Positions 1 to 11,195 of a stretch of DNA of 64,000 nucleotides are shown here, one piece after another. The translations under genes were made by a program, and so were the position numbers. The DNA is taken from NCBI GenBank assembly GCA_024305745.1, contig JAHRBS010000001.1, forward strand, positions 372,001 to 436,000, written 5' to 3'. Source of the stretch: Polyporus tsugae (lineage: Eukaryota; Basidiomycota; Agaricomycetes; Polyporales; Polyporaceae). The notes beneath the pieces were generated by a model. It was not told where the DNA came from. It saw only the letters and a list, made by a program, of their open reading frames with translations, and made no database searches. Every line of letters begins with the position of its first letter. Position 1 is the first letter of the stretch.

Positions 1-548
1 CGAGAGTGGGGAGGTGGAGCAGGCATTTTTTTTTTTTTGGATCAAGATTGGTACATGGAACGAGGGCAACGAGGAGGAGTACTACCTACTCATGCACGAC
101 GACGACGGTGAAGAAGGAGCAGGTCAAGCAGGTCTTGACGCACCGGGCGTACTACGTGCGTACATTTTGCATTTGCCTCTTTCTCTGCATCTCATCTAGC
201 ATTGGTTTGATAATCACCGTCATACCAGTACTTGTTGAGTTTGTGGTGTAGTTCCTCTCCACCCACGCGGATCGCTATCTGATCTCCATTTTAGTCTGCA
301 TCTGGGGGCACCTGTTTATTATAAAGGTTCCTAGAATAGTGACATCATCCTTGACGTCCTCTCCCAGAGCCCCGCTACCTCCAGCTGTGGATCCAATGAC
401 GACAGTCAAGCACAGCGCGATATTTAGCCTCGCTCTCTGCGGATGCCCTCGCAACTTCACGACCCCATAGTCTTCACTTCACAAACCGGTTCACGACACA
501 CACCTCGCTTCACGATAAACGGAACCCAATCAGCAACAAATCTACGGC
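1..548. other. 5' flank of the HAM1-family gene
   Basis: No coding region is supported here. There is a run of about 14 T at 26-39. The last 60 bases before the ATG at 549 are typical fungal leader sequence. The short open frames on both strands have no recognisable family features. Confidence 0.5.
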
Positions 549-3361
549 ATGTCTACCCTCCCTCCGGCCCCTAAAGACGTCACCGAGCACCCCGCCAAGG
601 GGGCGGTCACCGAGCCCATCGACCGCGAGAAGCTCCAGGCCGACGTCGCGCGCAAGCTGCGCATCTACGGCGCCTTCCAGGCCATGGGCGAGTCGCGCCT
701 GCCCACAAACGAGCAGCTCGACGGGATGCTCTCCTCGCTCTCCAACTCCTCCCTCACGCACGCGGACACGCTCTCGCCCGACGGCCAGAACCTCGCCCGG
801 GACGCGCACGACATCTGCGAGACCCTCCGGCGGCTCGTCGTGGAGAAGAACGCGGACGAGCTCCTGCAGAACTTCGTCTGGCACACGCGCGATGCGAGCC
901 TCGACCGCGCCCGCGAGCGCGCGGAGAAGGTGCCTCCTGTGGAGCGCGAGCGCGCGCGGACGGACGGCGACCAGGCCGTCCGCCACGTCCGCACGCTGCT
1001 GTCGCTCGTGTTCACGAATGCGGAGGTGCGCAAGCTCGCGAGCGATATGGGCATCGTCGGCCGTGACTTGCTCGCACGCGGTGCGGAGAAGGTCGCGGAG
1101 GCCGCGCGCCCGAGCAAGGAACGCCTTCGGACGGTGGATGAGCCAGGCCCGGAACACAGGTTCGTGACGGAAGGGGGTCGTGAGGTGGGCCCGGGCGAGA
1201 CTCCCGTACGTTTGTTTCTATCGCTCTGGAATTCGCCCCTGAGCTTTGTATCGCGTGTAGAAACCCGAAGTGCGTGTGCCTGGCACCGACACCCGGGTCG
1301 CACATGATCCTCGCTCGGAGGATCCCACGTCTGGGACTCGAGTGAAACAAGGCGAGGAGGCCAAGTCTGGAGACCAGGCATTGGGCGAGGCGCAGCAGAA
1401 GGAGCAGCAACTTCAGGTGAGGGTCTACGTTTAGCGTTGCGGACTCACCGATGACGTCATATCGCAGGCCGATATACAGCGTGAGGGGGAGGCCATTGGC
1501 GTCGACGAGCCCGTCGAGGGTGAGGGCGAAGCGCAGAGCCGCAGGGAGAGGCTCCAGGGAAAGCTCGCTGGCATGAAGGAGAGCATTCTTGGGCGTGTTC
1601 CCGAGGAGCAGAGGAATCGTGCCAAGGAACAGCAGGAACGTATCACGAACTTTTTCAGAGACGAGTACTTCCCGCCGGAGCGCCGCGATCAGTTCGTCTT
1701 CCGTCTCAAGAAGGTATGTCTACGGCGGGATCGTGTCGGTCGTAGCCTTTGCTTGATAACGGTTCGACACACAGGTCATATACGAGTGCCAGAGTCATGA
1801 GGACTACAAGGAAGCCATGACGTGGCTACTCAACTTCGTGGAGGAGTATGCGGCTCACGGCCACAAGGTCGCTCTCAAAGGCAAAGACTCGCAGAAAGAG
1901 CTGTCGGGACAACCCAACGTCAAGCTGGCCCTCTCCGAGATCCGCACGCTCTTCGAGCGATTCGCGAACGGCCGCAGCCTCGACACGATCGGCGAGCCGA
2001 TGCGCGTGCTGTACAAGGACGCACAAGCGGACGAGAGGCTGAAGCATTGGTTCCGCGATATCGACGAGTTCGTGCGCGAGACGCTGCTCCAACCTGGGTA
2101 CATCCTCGACGACCAATGCAACGAGCGTGCGCGTCAGCTGATGGACATCGGCCGCGAGTTCTACGACGGCAAGTACGAGGGCCACTTTGATAACCTGTTA
2201 AACAGCGTGAAGGAATGGTTCGGCGCGTGGGCGGAGGACCCGCTGAACAAGCAGTGAGTCCGCCTTGGTCGAATGCTACAGGATGCGCGGTGCTGATGCT
2301 CTGCTTGCCAGGATTGGGAACAACTTCATGCAGCTGGCCAAGGATACGCTGTTCGACGCCGAGGGGAACCTCACGTTCAAGCCGGAGCTCTGGGCCGACT
2401 TCCGCCAGAAGATCATCCCCGGGTTCATCGACGAGCTCGGCTACGTCCCCATCCCGCGCATCGAGTACACGGACGAACAGCTCGACCTCGTCATCGAGAA
2501 CCTCGCGCTCTCCGGGAAGAACATCTTCCCCAACCTCATCACGGTCGAGACGCGCAACTTTGCGAAGCTCAGCGCATTGAATGACATCAAGTTCGCGATG
2601 TCGTCTTGCTTGCAAGCGAACGCACGCTGACCGCAGACGTTTTGTAGGAACGAAACGCACCACGAGTTCACGCTCCATCTCACCCAGATCCAGGCGGACA
2701 TGCGCGACGTCGCGTTCTACTTCCACAAGAAGACGGGCACGCCGAAGATCACCGACTCGGGCGTCGCCGACGTCCTGCTCGGCGGGCAGGGCCTCTCGAT
2801 CACGGCGCACCTCGTGTCCGCGGACCACGACCGGACGTCGGTGTTCCGGGTGAAGGACGTGCACACGTCGATCCAGACGCTCAAGTTCGCGATCCGCGAC
2901 TCGAAGCACGACACGCTGTACAAGGTGCTCGCGCCGCTGGCGACGAGCCTCATCAAGCGCCAGCTGCAGCGGGTCGTCGCGAACGCGGTGCGCACCGCGC
3001 TCGAGTACGTCGACGGGCAGCTCGTGGGTGTGCGGGACCAGATGGCGGAGGCGAAGGCGAGCGAGGACAGCTCGAGGCGCCAGGTGCTGATGGAGCAGCT
3101 TATGCACCGCAAGGAGAAGGCACAGAAGCATAAGGAGGAGGAGGAGGCCCCTCACAAGTTCAAGGTCTCGATGGGGCCGGGCGAGGAGCTTATGCCTGAG
3201 GTCGGGCACCGTGCTGGGTGGGTGAAGCGTGCAGAGGAGCGGGTGGCGAGTGCTCGGGAGGGCGAGCAGTGGAGGAGCAAAGCGTGAGTGCATCTAGTTT
3301 GCACTGTCTTCCCAACGCAGTGTCCTGATGGCCATGATCTTTCAGGTTCAACTTTTCTTGA
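549..3361 (+). CDS. HAM1-family (hyphal anastomosis-type) protein
   Basis: Seven-exon model: 549-1205, 1261-1416, 1468-1713, 1775-2253, 2312-2590, 2648-3283, 3346-3361, giving 822 residues with every junction in frame. The N-terminal two thirds match what I know of the fungal HAM1-like N-terminal domain: a helical region with LRIYGAFQAMGESRLPTN, then a Gln/Glu-rich linker in exons 2-3. The C-terminal part (exons 5-6, with HHEFTLHLTQIQADMRDVAF) matches the HAM1-like C-terminal domain. The family is named after a hyphal-fusion mutant; its biochemistry is not known, and a lipid-binding role is only suspected. A simpler reading stops at 3287 without the last intron. I prefer splicing because GTGAGT at 3284 and TTCAG at 3345 are good sites and restore an aromatic C-terminus (KAFNFS). 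No signal peptide or membrane segment is seen. Confidence 0.8.
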
Positions 3362-3979
3362 GCGACCGAGAAGCTGAGAAGCATTTGAGTAATGCACAAG
3401 TAGTCGACACTCGGAGTCCTTGTACGTTAGGTTTTGATCTCTCTAGTTATCCTTTCTAGAATGAAGGTGAATTATCTCGCAATTGTCGAAGTTACCTTCT
3501 GAGTTGGCCTGCCCATCCCGTTTTCGTTCGCTAACTCGAATACGGCCCCCGTCCGAGTTTGTTGCCTCTTGCGGATCAGATAACCGGTGAATAGAATGCG
3601 TTTGGAAGTACGCTCAGGCTGTCGCAACGACGTGTTGCATTATGGCTTGAGGCCCGACCTCCTTGCCCAAGTGTCGTCGTTGCCTCGAACATATACATTC
3701 GATGCAAGGGTTGCAAGTCAATCAAAATGCAGGTGTGTACGTACATCTGCCAGGCTTTGTCGGCTACACAGAGGGCTGATACAGTCTACAGGCACAGGTA
3801 ACCAAAGTATCGTATCATGATCCATACTCATCGATGGTTTTTCAGCAGAGCGGTGTCATTCAAAAACGGAACGTACACAAACAATCAGGGGAGATATGGT
3901 GGTCATGATCGTCCGCAACGTCGCGAAGACTGGGGATGGCCCATCAAGCCGGTGATGCAACGCCTTTACCGTCGCCACC
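3362..3979. other. Convergent intergenic region
   Basis: This lies between the HAM1-family gene and the oppositely oriented HET-domain gene, so it holds both 3' ends. I see no gene or repeat. Confidence 0.5.
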
Positions 3980-6250
3980 CTACTCTGCAAGCCGTCCTTC
4001 CCGCCCCGGACTCGACCCTCTGGCCGCGCGTCCGCCATCCGCGTCATCCGTCTTTGGGCGACCCCGGGCGGTCCTCGTCCGCGGGGTCGACTTCAAGTCG
4101 GCGGCGGCCAGTGTGACGTTCCGCTTCTGGGCGGCGTCGCGCCAATAATCCCGGACGGTGTCCGACCCTAGGCTCTTGCCCACCCGCGTCAGCTGCTGCG
4201 ACAGGCTCGAAGAGCCCGAGCCCGAGGACGTGGCCGCCAACGTCGAGTCTTTGAGCACCTCGACGTGTATGGCGTAATGGTCCTTCGCCGCGAAGGTCAG
4301 GCGGAGGTTCAGTGTCAGCGGCTTGGGCCGCCCTGCGGGCGTGCTTAGCATGACTTGCTTGGTTTTCGTGCCAGTTGACGCTGCCTGATCCCATGGGCAG
4401 GAATCGTCCCATGATACCCGTCGGGGACCACTTGCAGAAGAGTCGGGAGGATATCCCGCCATCCGCACATGGGCGTCGATGGTGAGTTGCCGACCGTTAT
4501 CTTTGAGGGTATGCTGGTATTCTATTGTGATGGTACGCGTGTCGTCGGACAGTGTGAGCCAGTGAGTATTCGGGTGGGCATGATCCGGGCCTCGAAGATC
4601 GGCCGCGTACCCGAAGGCGGACAGAGCATCGCGCGTCTTCCTCAGCAGCACCAAGTTGATCGTCTCGTGCGGTTGCCGGCGGGCAACCTCGAGCGCTCCA
4701 TCGGCGGGGTCGAGGTGCAAGATGTACACCGTCTTGAGGTCTATCTTCGGTGGGCGAAGGCGCTTGATGGCTGCTGGCGACAAGGAGAGGAGATCGAACT
4801 CGCGAGCGCTCTCCAGCGATGGGAGGGCGGACATGAGCCCACAGTGCAAGAACTTGATGGAGGACTCGGAGGGAGGTATGTAGCAGATGCGGCATAAAAG
4901 GTGTCCGCGCAAGTCCTTGTGTTCGCATCCCAGGACGACTAGATACCACTGGGAGGGTGGGATATCGCCAAGGTGGTATTCTGTCGCACCTGCGGGTAAA
5001 TAAGGGGAGAGCGGTATGACGGGGACCTGCGTGCGAATACCATGTGGGGTGAAGCTGTAATCGGTGGCAGGGAGATGGGGGGAGCGAGGCTGGAGTCGGC
5101 GGATGACTTCGTCATGAGAAACCGCCTCAATCCTCCCACCGGCCATGAACAGATCGAGAGATGGGGCGAGGAGGGATGAGGTATCGAAATTCCCATAATA
5201 TCCGAAGCAGAAAAACCGCCGAGACGACCGCTGTTGTGCCGCGATGTCAAGCTCATGGAGCTGCGGAGGTGAGTCCAGGTGGAAAGGAGTCCATGCGAAG
5301 AGGCTCTGGTCGGGGATGCGCCGCATGATCTCCTCCTGCAGTCGTCGGAAGGCGCCTTCACCCTCGCCGTACAGAGTGGGCATGTTGATGGCGAAGATCC
5401 CCAGCAGCGAGTATGCCCGATCCTCCACCCTGGTCGTCTGTCGTCTCGCGGCCCACGAGAGGCGTTCGGCGACACTGAACTCCTTGAGCGGCTCCACGCG
5501 CAAGAGGGCGTTATAACTGATATTGGTGATATCCGCGATCAGGGAGGCAAGGCTATGCTTTGATCCAATGAAGGTCCAATCACCGCAGAGAAACACCACG
5601 TTTGCTGGGGCGATAAGCTCCTGGAGCGTCCACCCTCGGGTGAACCACCGGCTCAGACGGAACTTGGAGTCCTTCCTCCGGCGGTCTTCTTCGGCTGGAG
5701 CGTCTGCGAGGAAAGCGTAGCAAACATCCGCAAGGGCGTACCATTGGTACATAGAATTGATGGCCTCGGAGAGCTCGGAACTGCTCGTCTTGTCGATGCA
5801 GCACGAGTCGATCCAGAGGTACCGATAGCCGTTCGCCCGTGCAACCCTGCATGCCTCCCGGATCTTGGGCGAAAGGTCCAAATCGGCCCAGATGGGAAGC
5901 GGTGTCTCTGACTGGGCTTGGGCCGAGGACGTGTCTGGAGGACAGGTTGACTCTGGAGCCATAGGGATCGCCGCCAGCGGGTTGTGCGAAGGCTGTGACG
6001 GGAATGAGGTGGATGATGACTCGCCCCGGTGATGTTCGGACAAAGGCGGAGTGTCGCTGTGGGAGTCGTGAGAATGGTGACTCTGGGAACGCTGACATTT
6101 GGGAGCATACCGTTTCTGAATCTCTCTCAGCTCTGGATACGTCTGTTCGCGGTTGCTGTCCCAGGTGTGCGACAAGATGGCATACTTGACTGTGTGATCC
6201 TTGGGGTCTTTCTCGACGAACTGCCCGGTTTCGGTATCCAAAAGGCGCAT
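3980..6250 (-). CDS. HET-domain (heterokaryon incompatibility) protein
   Basis: Single open frame of 756 residues. The HET domain is at the N-terminus: YAILSHTW at residues 23-30, then after a Ser/His/Pro-rich insertion the second block YRYLWIDSCCIDK and the third block with SRWFTRGWTLQELIAP. These three blocks define the HET domain of HET-E/HET-6/TOL-type proteins, which trigger cell death after fusion of incompatible hyphae. In basidiomycetes HET proteins form large expanded families and most have no tested function. The C-terminal 400 residues show no NACHT/WD40 repeats; they look like the beta-rich tail common in Agaricomycete HET proteins. The start at 6250 is chosen because the typical MRLLDTETG opening of this family begins there. 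The gene is convergent with the HAM1-family gene. Confidence 0.85.
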   Translation of the reverse strand: MRLLDTETGQFVEKDPKDHTVKYAILSHTWDSNREQTYPELREIQKRYAPKCQRSQSHHSHDSHSDTPPLSEHHRGESSSTSFPSQPSHNPLAAIPMAPESTCPPDTSSAQAQSETPLPIWADLDLSPKIREACRVARANGYRYLWIDSCCIDKTSSSELSEAINSMYQWYALADVCYAFLADAPAEEDRRRKDSKFRLSRWFTRGWTLQELIAPANVVFLCGDWTFIGSKHSLASLIADITNISYNALLRVEPLKEFSVAERLSWAARRQTTRVEDRAYSLLGIFAINMPTLYGEGEGAFRRLQEEIMRRIPDQSLFAWTPFHLDSPPQLHELDIAAQQRSSRRFFCFGYYGNFDTSSLLAPSLDLFMAGGRIEAVSHDEVIRRLQPRSPHLPATDYSFTPHGIRTQVPVIPLSPYLPAGATEYHLGDIPPSQWYLVVLGCEHKDLRGHLLCRICYIPPSESSIKFLHCGLMSALPSLESAREFDLLSLSPAAIKRLRPPKIDLKTVYILHLDPADGALEVARRQPHETINLVLLRKTRDALSAFGYAADLRGPDHAHPNTHWLTLSDDTRTITIEYQHTLKDNGRQLTIDAHVRMAGYPPDSSASGPRRVSWDDSCPWDQAASTGTKTKQVMLSTPAGRPKPLTLNLRLTFAAKDHYAIHVEVLKDSTLAATSSGSGSSSLSQQLTRVGKSLGSDTVRDYWRDAAQKRNVTLAAADLKSTPRTRTARGRPKTDDADGGRAARGSSPGREGRLAE

Positions 6251-7320
6251 GATGCCGTGATGACTTGAACCTTCCCAATGAACATAAGTGCCTGATTAGT
6301 GCGGCGCAATCGGTGTATACAGTCCTACACAGACCTGTAGACGTTCTAGGTCATTCCTAGGGAAGATTAAGTATCGGCAAGTATAAAAGTGAGGTCAACC
6401 ACATACAAGCTTGATGTATAGTAGCTGCGTTACCACCGATGCACGCTGAGCGAGGAGGGTGTTGGAGGCTTACAAGTTACAGTCGACGAGCAGCCTTGCC
6501 GCCTGACAGGCCTGATCACTGCACTGGCAGTGGCCACGAGGTGTATGTGCGGAACACACGTGTACAGCGAAGGCTAAGTATCATCAGTGCACCGTGACCG
6601 AAATACTTACACACTGTCCATCAGCATTATCGGCTCCTAGGTTCTGTCATGCAGAGGTTGGTTTCGGAGTCATACTATAGTAAATACGGTGGCAGTAAAT
6701 GGACGAATTCAGAGAGAGAGAGAGAGAAAGAGAGAGAAAGAGAAAGAAACATTCAGGACTAGCGCTCAGATAGACATCGAAAGGCGTCTAATTCCCTAAC
6801 GGAGTAGCCACGACTCGGGCGCTTCTTTGCTAATGTCAACTTGAACCCTCCGAGTACTATCCTGTCTGACGTCCAGCCTGAGACGGTCACGGTAGAGATA
6901 TCATACAAGCAGAACGTCTTATTTTCTGGTATGACTGACCCAGTGCTATATGCTCTACAGATCGATGGTGTCCCCGTTCGATGAAGAGACGGACAAGCCG
7001 GCCACGTCGAACCCAGCGAGTACCTCCGAGTACTAGTCGCCTTCTGGCATGCGGCTTTCCATGCGACATAACAGCGCAAAAAATCCACAGCGCACAGCCT
7101 CGTGTTTGCCGCGATGGCCCTTCTAATGGCAGGTTATCCGGGCACAGCATCCACCAATATACTGCGAAACGTGTGTCCGGCGGCTGGCACCTCTCTCCCC
7201 TTCACCCTCACAAGCTCTCTCGCCCATCGCTGAACTCGCGCTCGCGCCTGCGCACGTATACGACCCCAAGATACCGCTTTAACGCTCTCGTAGCGTTGGA
7301 TCTATCTCATTTCTGGCGAT
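6251..7320. other. Divergent upstream region of HET and RhoGEF genes
   Basis: Non-coding. From about 6770 to 7320 it is recognisably similar to 13455-14115 upstream of the second RhoGEF gene; shared stretches include the one around 6783-6800 and the one around 7110-7150. It is therefore the duplicated promoter region of the pair. A GA-rich microsatellite sits at 6711-6750. Confidence 0.6.
6711..6750. repeat. GA-rich microsatellite
   Basis: About 40 bases of GA dinucleotides interrupted by GAAA units. It lies just left of the edge of the DNA shared with the upstream region of the second RhoGEF gene, so it may mark the duplication boundary. Confidence 0.8.
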
Positions 7321-10300
7321 ATGTCACAGTTGCGACAATCCACGACTCCGGACAAGCCCCTACTTATCATTCCACAGCCGTTTATGCCTACTCTCTCCTT
7401 GTCTCCTGGCGCCGAGGCTGAGGACGAGGACGAGGTTACGGCGCTTCTCCCCTCTGCAGACCCCCTAGATCAAGTGTGCGCCGGTGCGACCTCCGATACT
7501 ACTAAGCGCGAATACGCTCTACTCGAACTCCTCGACTCCGAGAGGACATATGCTAGCGACCTTATACTCATACGAGATTACCAAATTCCTCTTGCCTCAG
7601 GTATGTCCCTCCTTCCACGTAGGGCTAATAGCATGTGTTGACCTCATGATTAATGCGTGACGTACTTCTCATTTATATACCAATAGGGCGACTATCATCT
7701 ATATCGAGTGTGTGGCTAGCATCCGACTCCGAGAATACGATCCGTCGCTACCCCGGTCTACTAGGGCCCTCCACCTCCGAAAGCCCTGCCACTCCCCCGG
7801 GATCGTGGGCAGTCGCATCTCGCCCACTAACCACCGCCTCCGATGCCTCCGCACTGTCACTCGATTCCATCTTCACCCTGCGTCCCATGAAAACGAAGGA
7901 CGTCAACATCGTGTTCGGCAACATCGAAGAACTCGCCGCGTTCTCAGAGAAGTTCCTAGACCAGCTGGAATCCGCACTTGGAAAGCTGATCGAAGACAAT
8001 GACGGCGAGGATTACGTGGGCAGGTTCTTTCTCGATTTCGTGCGTCCTTTTCACATCTGCGCTTCGTCTCTCCCCTCCCTTCTGACCATGCTCCATGTAT
8101 GTCTCGCTTTTTTCCGGCGTATGTATAATGTACCGACACTGGTGTGCACCACGCGGGGTGATGCGGCGATCTAGATCCCCCAGATGGAGCCGCTTTACAG
8201 GGCGTACATCATGAACCAGACCCATGCCCTCGAGCACTACCACCGCCTCTCCAAAACATTCCAGTTCGACGTCTACTTTCAACGGTCGCAGATCCTCGCC
8301 CACAAGTCCTCCAACGCGTGGGACCTCCCATCGCTCCTCATCAAGCCCGTGCAGCGGCTGCTCAACTACCCTCAGTTGCTCGCCGCGATCATCGCCGAAA
8401 CTCCCGACTCCCACCGTGACAAGGCGAACCTGATTGTGGCGCACGCGCAGATAGGAGCGCTAGCGCGAGGCCTGAACGCGCGATGGAGGCAGCAGAAGGT
8501 CGTGCAAGAGGTGCTAGCGAGCGCGGGCGTCATCAATACGCTGCAGACAGGCGGCGATGCGGCCAATGCGAAGAAGAAGGGCGGCCTCACGGTCGGTCTC
8601 GCAGCCTCTGTAGGTGGCCTTGGGCGCGTCATGAACTTGCGATCAGCTGCGCCCAAGGCGAACGTCGAGGCAGAGCGGGCCGTCATGGTCATGGGCGAGA
8701 GGCTGAAGAGCTATGAGCCGTTCATGATGCAGTTCACGAGGGAGGCAGTCAATTGGGCCGACGCAATGCTCACCTTGGTGGGTGCGCTTGACGAGTGGGC
8801 GCAGAGCTTGGGTAGGATGATCTGGATGGACCCTGATGAGGAACACTCGCCCGTGTTCAAGGCGTTCCTGGCCCTCATTGGCGACCAGTTGCTGCCGCTT
8901 TGCGGCGAGCTAGAGGCAGTGATCAAGGAGGACTTCTTTCGAACCGTCGCGTCTTTGATGAAAACGATGGTAGCCCCCATGTGCCTGCTAGAGGCGATGG
9001 AGACACTCGAGCCACTGCATTATAGCTCCATCAGCCGCAACCTCGAGGCCTCAGAGTCTTACATGGCGCTCCGTGCACAGCTCTTCGCAGATCTTCCAAC
9101 GTACTTCACACTCCTTGACAAAGGCATGGCCGCGTGCATCCTCAAATTCGCCCATATCCAGCGATCTTTCTACGGCACAGTCTGCGACCTGTGGGCACAG
9201 CTGTGGGACGCCGTCAAGGTGGACGGAGAGGCGAACAAGGGTGCCGCGGAGACGTTTCGGGTGTGGTGGAACCAGTTTACCGATGTCGATGAGCAGTTGA
9301 CAAGCCTCAGTATTGCCCGACGTTTAGGGGAGAAGCCGACAACGGTGAAGCGGCGGACAGAGCCCAGCGAGCGGCACACGAATGGAGATCAAGCGATATT
9401 GAGCGCCAGGTTGGCTTCTATCCTCGCTGCGATTGAGCAGTCCCGTGTCCCCCCTCGCCGAGCCATCCGACAAACCTACTACTCGCCACCCCCCTTCGTC
9501 TATCCAGCTTTTACGGGCACGAAACCACGGAGCGTCCACTCGATGCACTGGATGGAGAGCGAGGACCGTCACAGCTCGATGTCCCAGGGGAAGTCGGAGG
9601 AAAGCCTCCACTTGAAGCAGTCGAGCACGTCTGGCGGGTCGGGAGGACCATCATCTTCTTCGCCCGAGCACAGCACGCCCATGGAACTGCTGTTCCCGTA
9701 CGACGTCTCGGGATCGGCTGCGCTCGCCCCCACGTCTCCCAAGTTCGCGCACTCGAGAGCAAAGAGCATGCCGATCTCACCGTCACCAAAGAAGTCTCAT
9801 TCATCGAGAAAGCACCTCGGTCTGGATGGGCGGATCATTCCGAGTAGCAGCGATCTCAGCGTAATAAGTGGGTCAGACACCATGCAAGATGATGGCCGTG
9901 GGCGACGGTCAAGGAGGCCAAGTTCCTCGCGATGGCTGACTGACTCGCCGTCTCCGAACCTAAAGGTTAGTACCCTGATCTACCATCTCTCGGAAATGAC
10001 GCTGACTCCCAATAGATCGAGACTTGGGATATCGGAGATGCCATACAACCTCGGGAAGACGTCATCTCCATGGAAGAGTATGTCTTGTGATATTGATCTA
10101 GCAGTGCTGCGCATTGCCAATACTAAGATCTACATTCAATTAGAGTTGCCAAGTCTCGACGACGGGTACAATTTGACGTTCAGCCTCGCATTATTACCAT
10201 GCCGACCGACGACGACGACGAGGAAGCCGCTAACGACTCGGATGACTCCAGCCGTAATCATACTGTCATGGCCTTCTCGTACTGGGGTGCAGACAAAGTC

Positions 10301-11195
10301 ACGCTCCAGAAGCCGATCGTCAAACCCAAGACTCCTCTGGCGAGTGGCAGCCGAGGTGCGGTAACGCCGATGACGGCGGATGCACGCGAGTCCGCTGCCA
10401 GTGTGAATGCGAAGTTCGGCACCCCCCTTGTTCACTGTGCTCCTCGTCGAGCACCTCGTCCTTGGCAAGGCTTCATCTCCACGGGAGAGTATGTTTTACG
10501 ATTTTAATCTAGCAGTGCTGAGCCATTGCTAATATCAAGATTAACATTCTAGAGTTGCCAAGTCTCGACAACAGGTACAACCCAGCGTGCAACCTCGCAA
10601 TGTTCTCATGCCAATCGAGGAGGAGGAGGAGGAGGAGGAGGAGGAGGAGGGAGTTGCTAATGACTCAGATGACTCCGACCGCACGGGTAGTATGAGCTCC
10701 TCGTGCTGGGATGCGGACACTGAAGCCAAGAAGCCGAACGTCAAACCCAAGGCTCCTCTGGCGAATGGCAGCCGACGTGCTATAATGCCGACGAGGGTGT
10801 ATGCACGCGAGTCTTCTGCGAATGCGAATGCAAAGTTCGGCACCCGCCTCGTTCACGGTCCTCCTCATCAAGCACCCCGTCCGGCCAGCCGGCGGACGGT
10901 CGCGACATCTGTTAACCGCAAGGTGATGCCGCATTCCGATGAAGGTCATTCCGTTAAGCTGACTATCTCTCAGGAGCGTCCGCCGTGGGACAGCAGCAGC
11001 CGTGCGACCACCAACCCTCTACCTAACGAGCGCACACCGCGTAACGTCTCGAAGACTAGCGTGGCCACGCGCGTGATTACGACTCCCAATACGAACGAGA
11101 CCCTGGCTTCTCCGGCCCCGTCAGAGGACTCCGGTGTGGGTCTCTACCGCATGATGATCAACCAGGACGATTCCTTGAACCGCTTGATTCCATAG
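7321..11195 (+). CDS. DH-BAR RhoGEF (Tuba-like), copy 1, no SH3
   Basis: Six exons: 7321-7600, 7687-8039, 8175-9965, 10016-10077, 10144-10488, 10553-11195, giving 1157 residues. The DH (Dbl) domain starts at TTKREYALLELLDSERTYASDL (around residue 58), is split by a Ser/Thr-rich insertion, and continues through ALEHYHRLSKTFQFDVYF and LLIKPVQRLLNYPQLL, the conserved DH core helix. A helical BAR-like region follows (roughly residues 350-600); no PH domain is visible, as in the Tuba/DNMBP family. Such proteins activate Cdc42/Rho GTPases at curved membranes. The last 560 residues are disordered Ser/Pro-rich sequence with two repeated acidic segments (EVAKSR start, then DDDDEE or a run of Glu). The SH3 found in the paralogue at 14116 is absent. 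Confidence 0.8.
10078..10890 (+). repeat. Tandem duplication of an intron plus exon inside RhoGEF copy 1
   Basis: Unit 1 begins at the intron donor at 10078 and unit 2 at the donor at 10489, a period of about 411 bases. Both introns share the internal stretch ATCTAGCAGTGCTG, and both exons open with AGTTGCCAAGTCTCGAC. They encode EVAKSRRRVQ...NDSDDS...KPNVKPKAPL-like repeats that stay in frame. Unit 2 has an expanded GAG (Glu) run at 10617-10650. Confidence 0.85.

Noticed and set aside
1920..3293. 457-codon minus-strand frame opposite the HAM1-family gene
   Set aside because: Antisense shadow; the plus strand has family motifs and consistent splicing.
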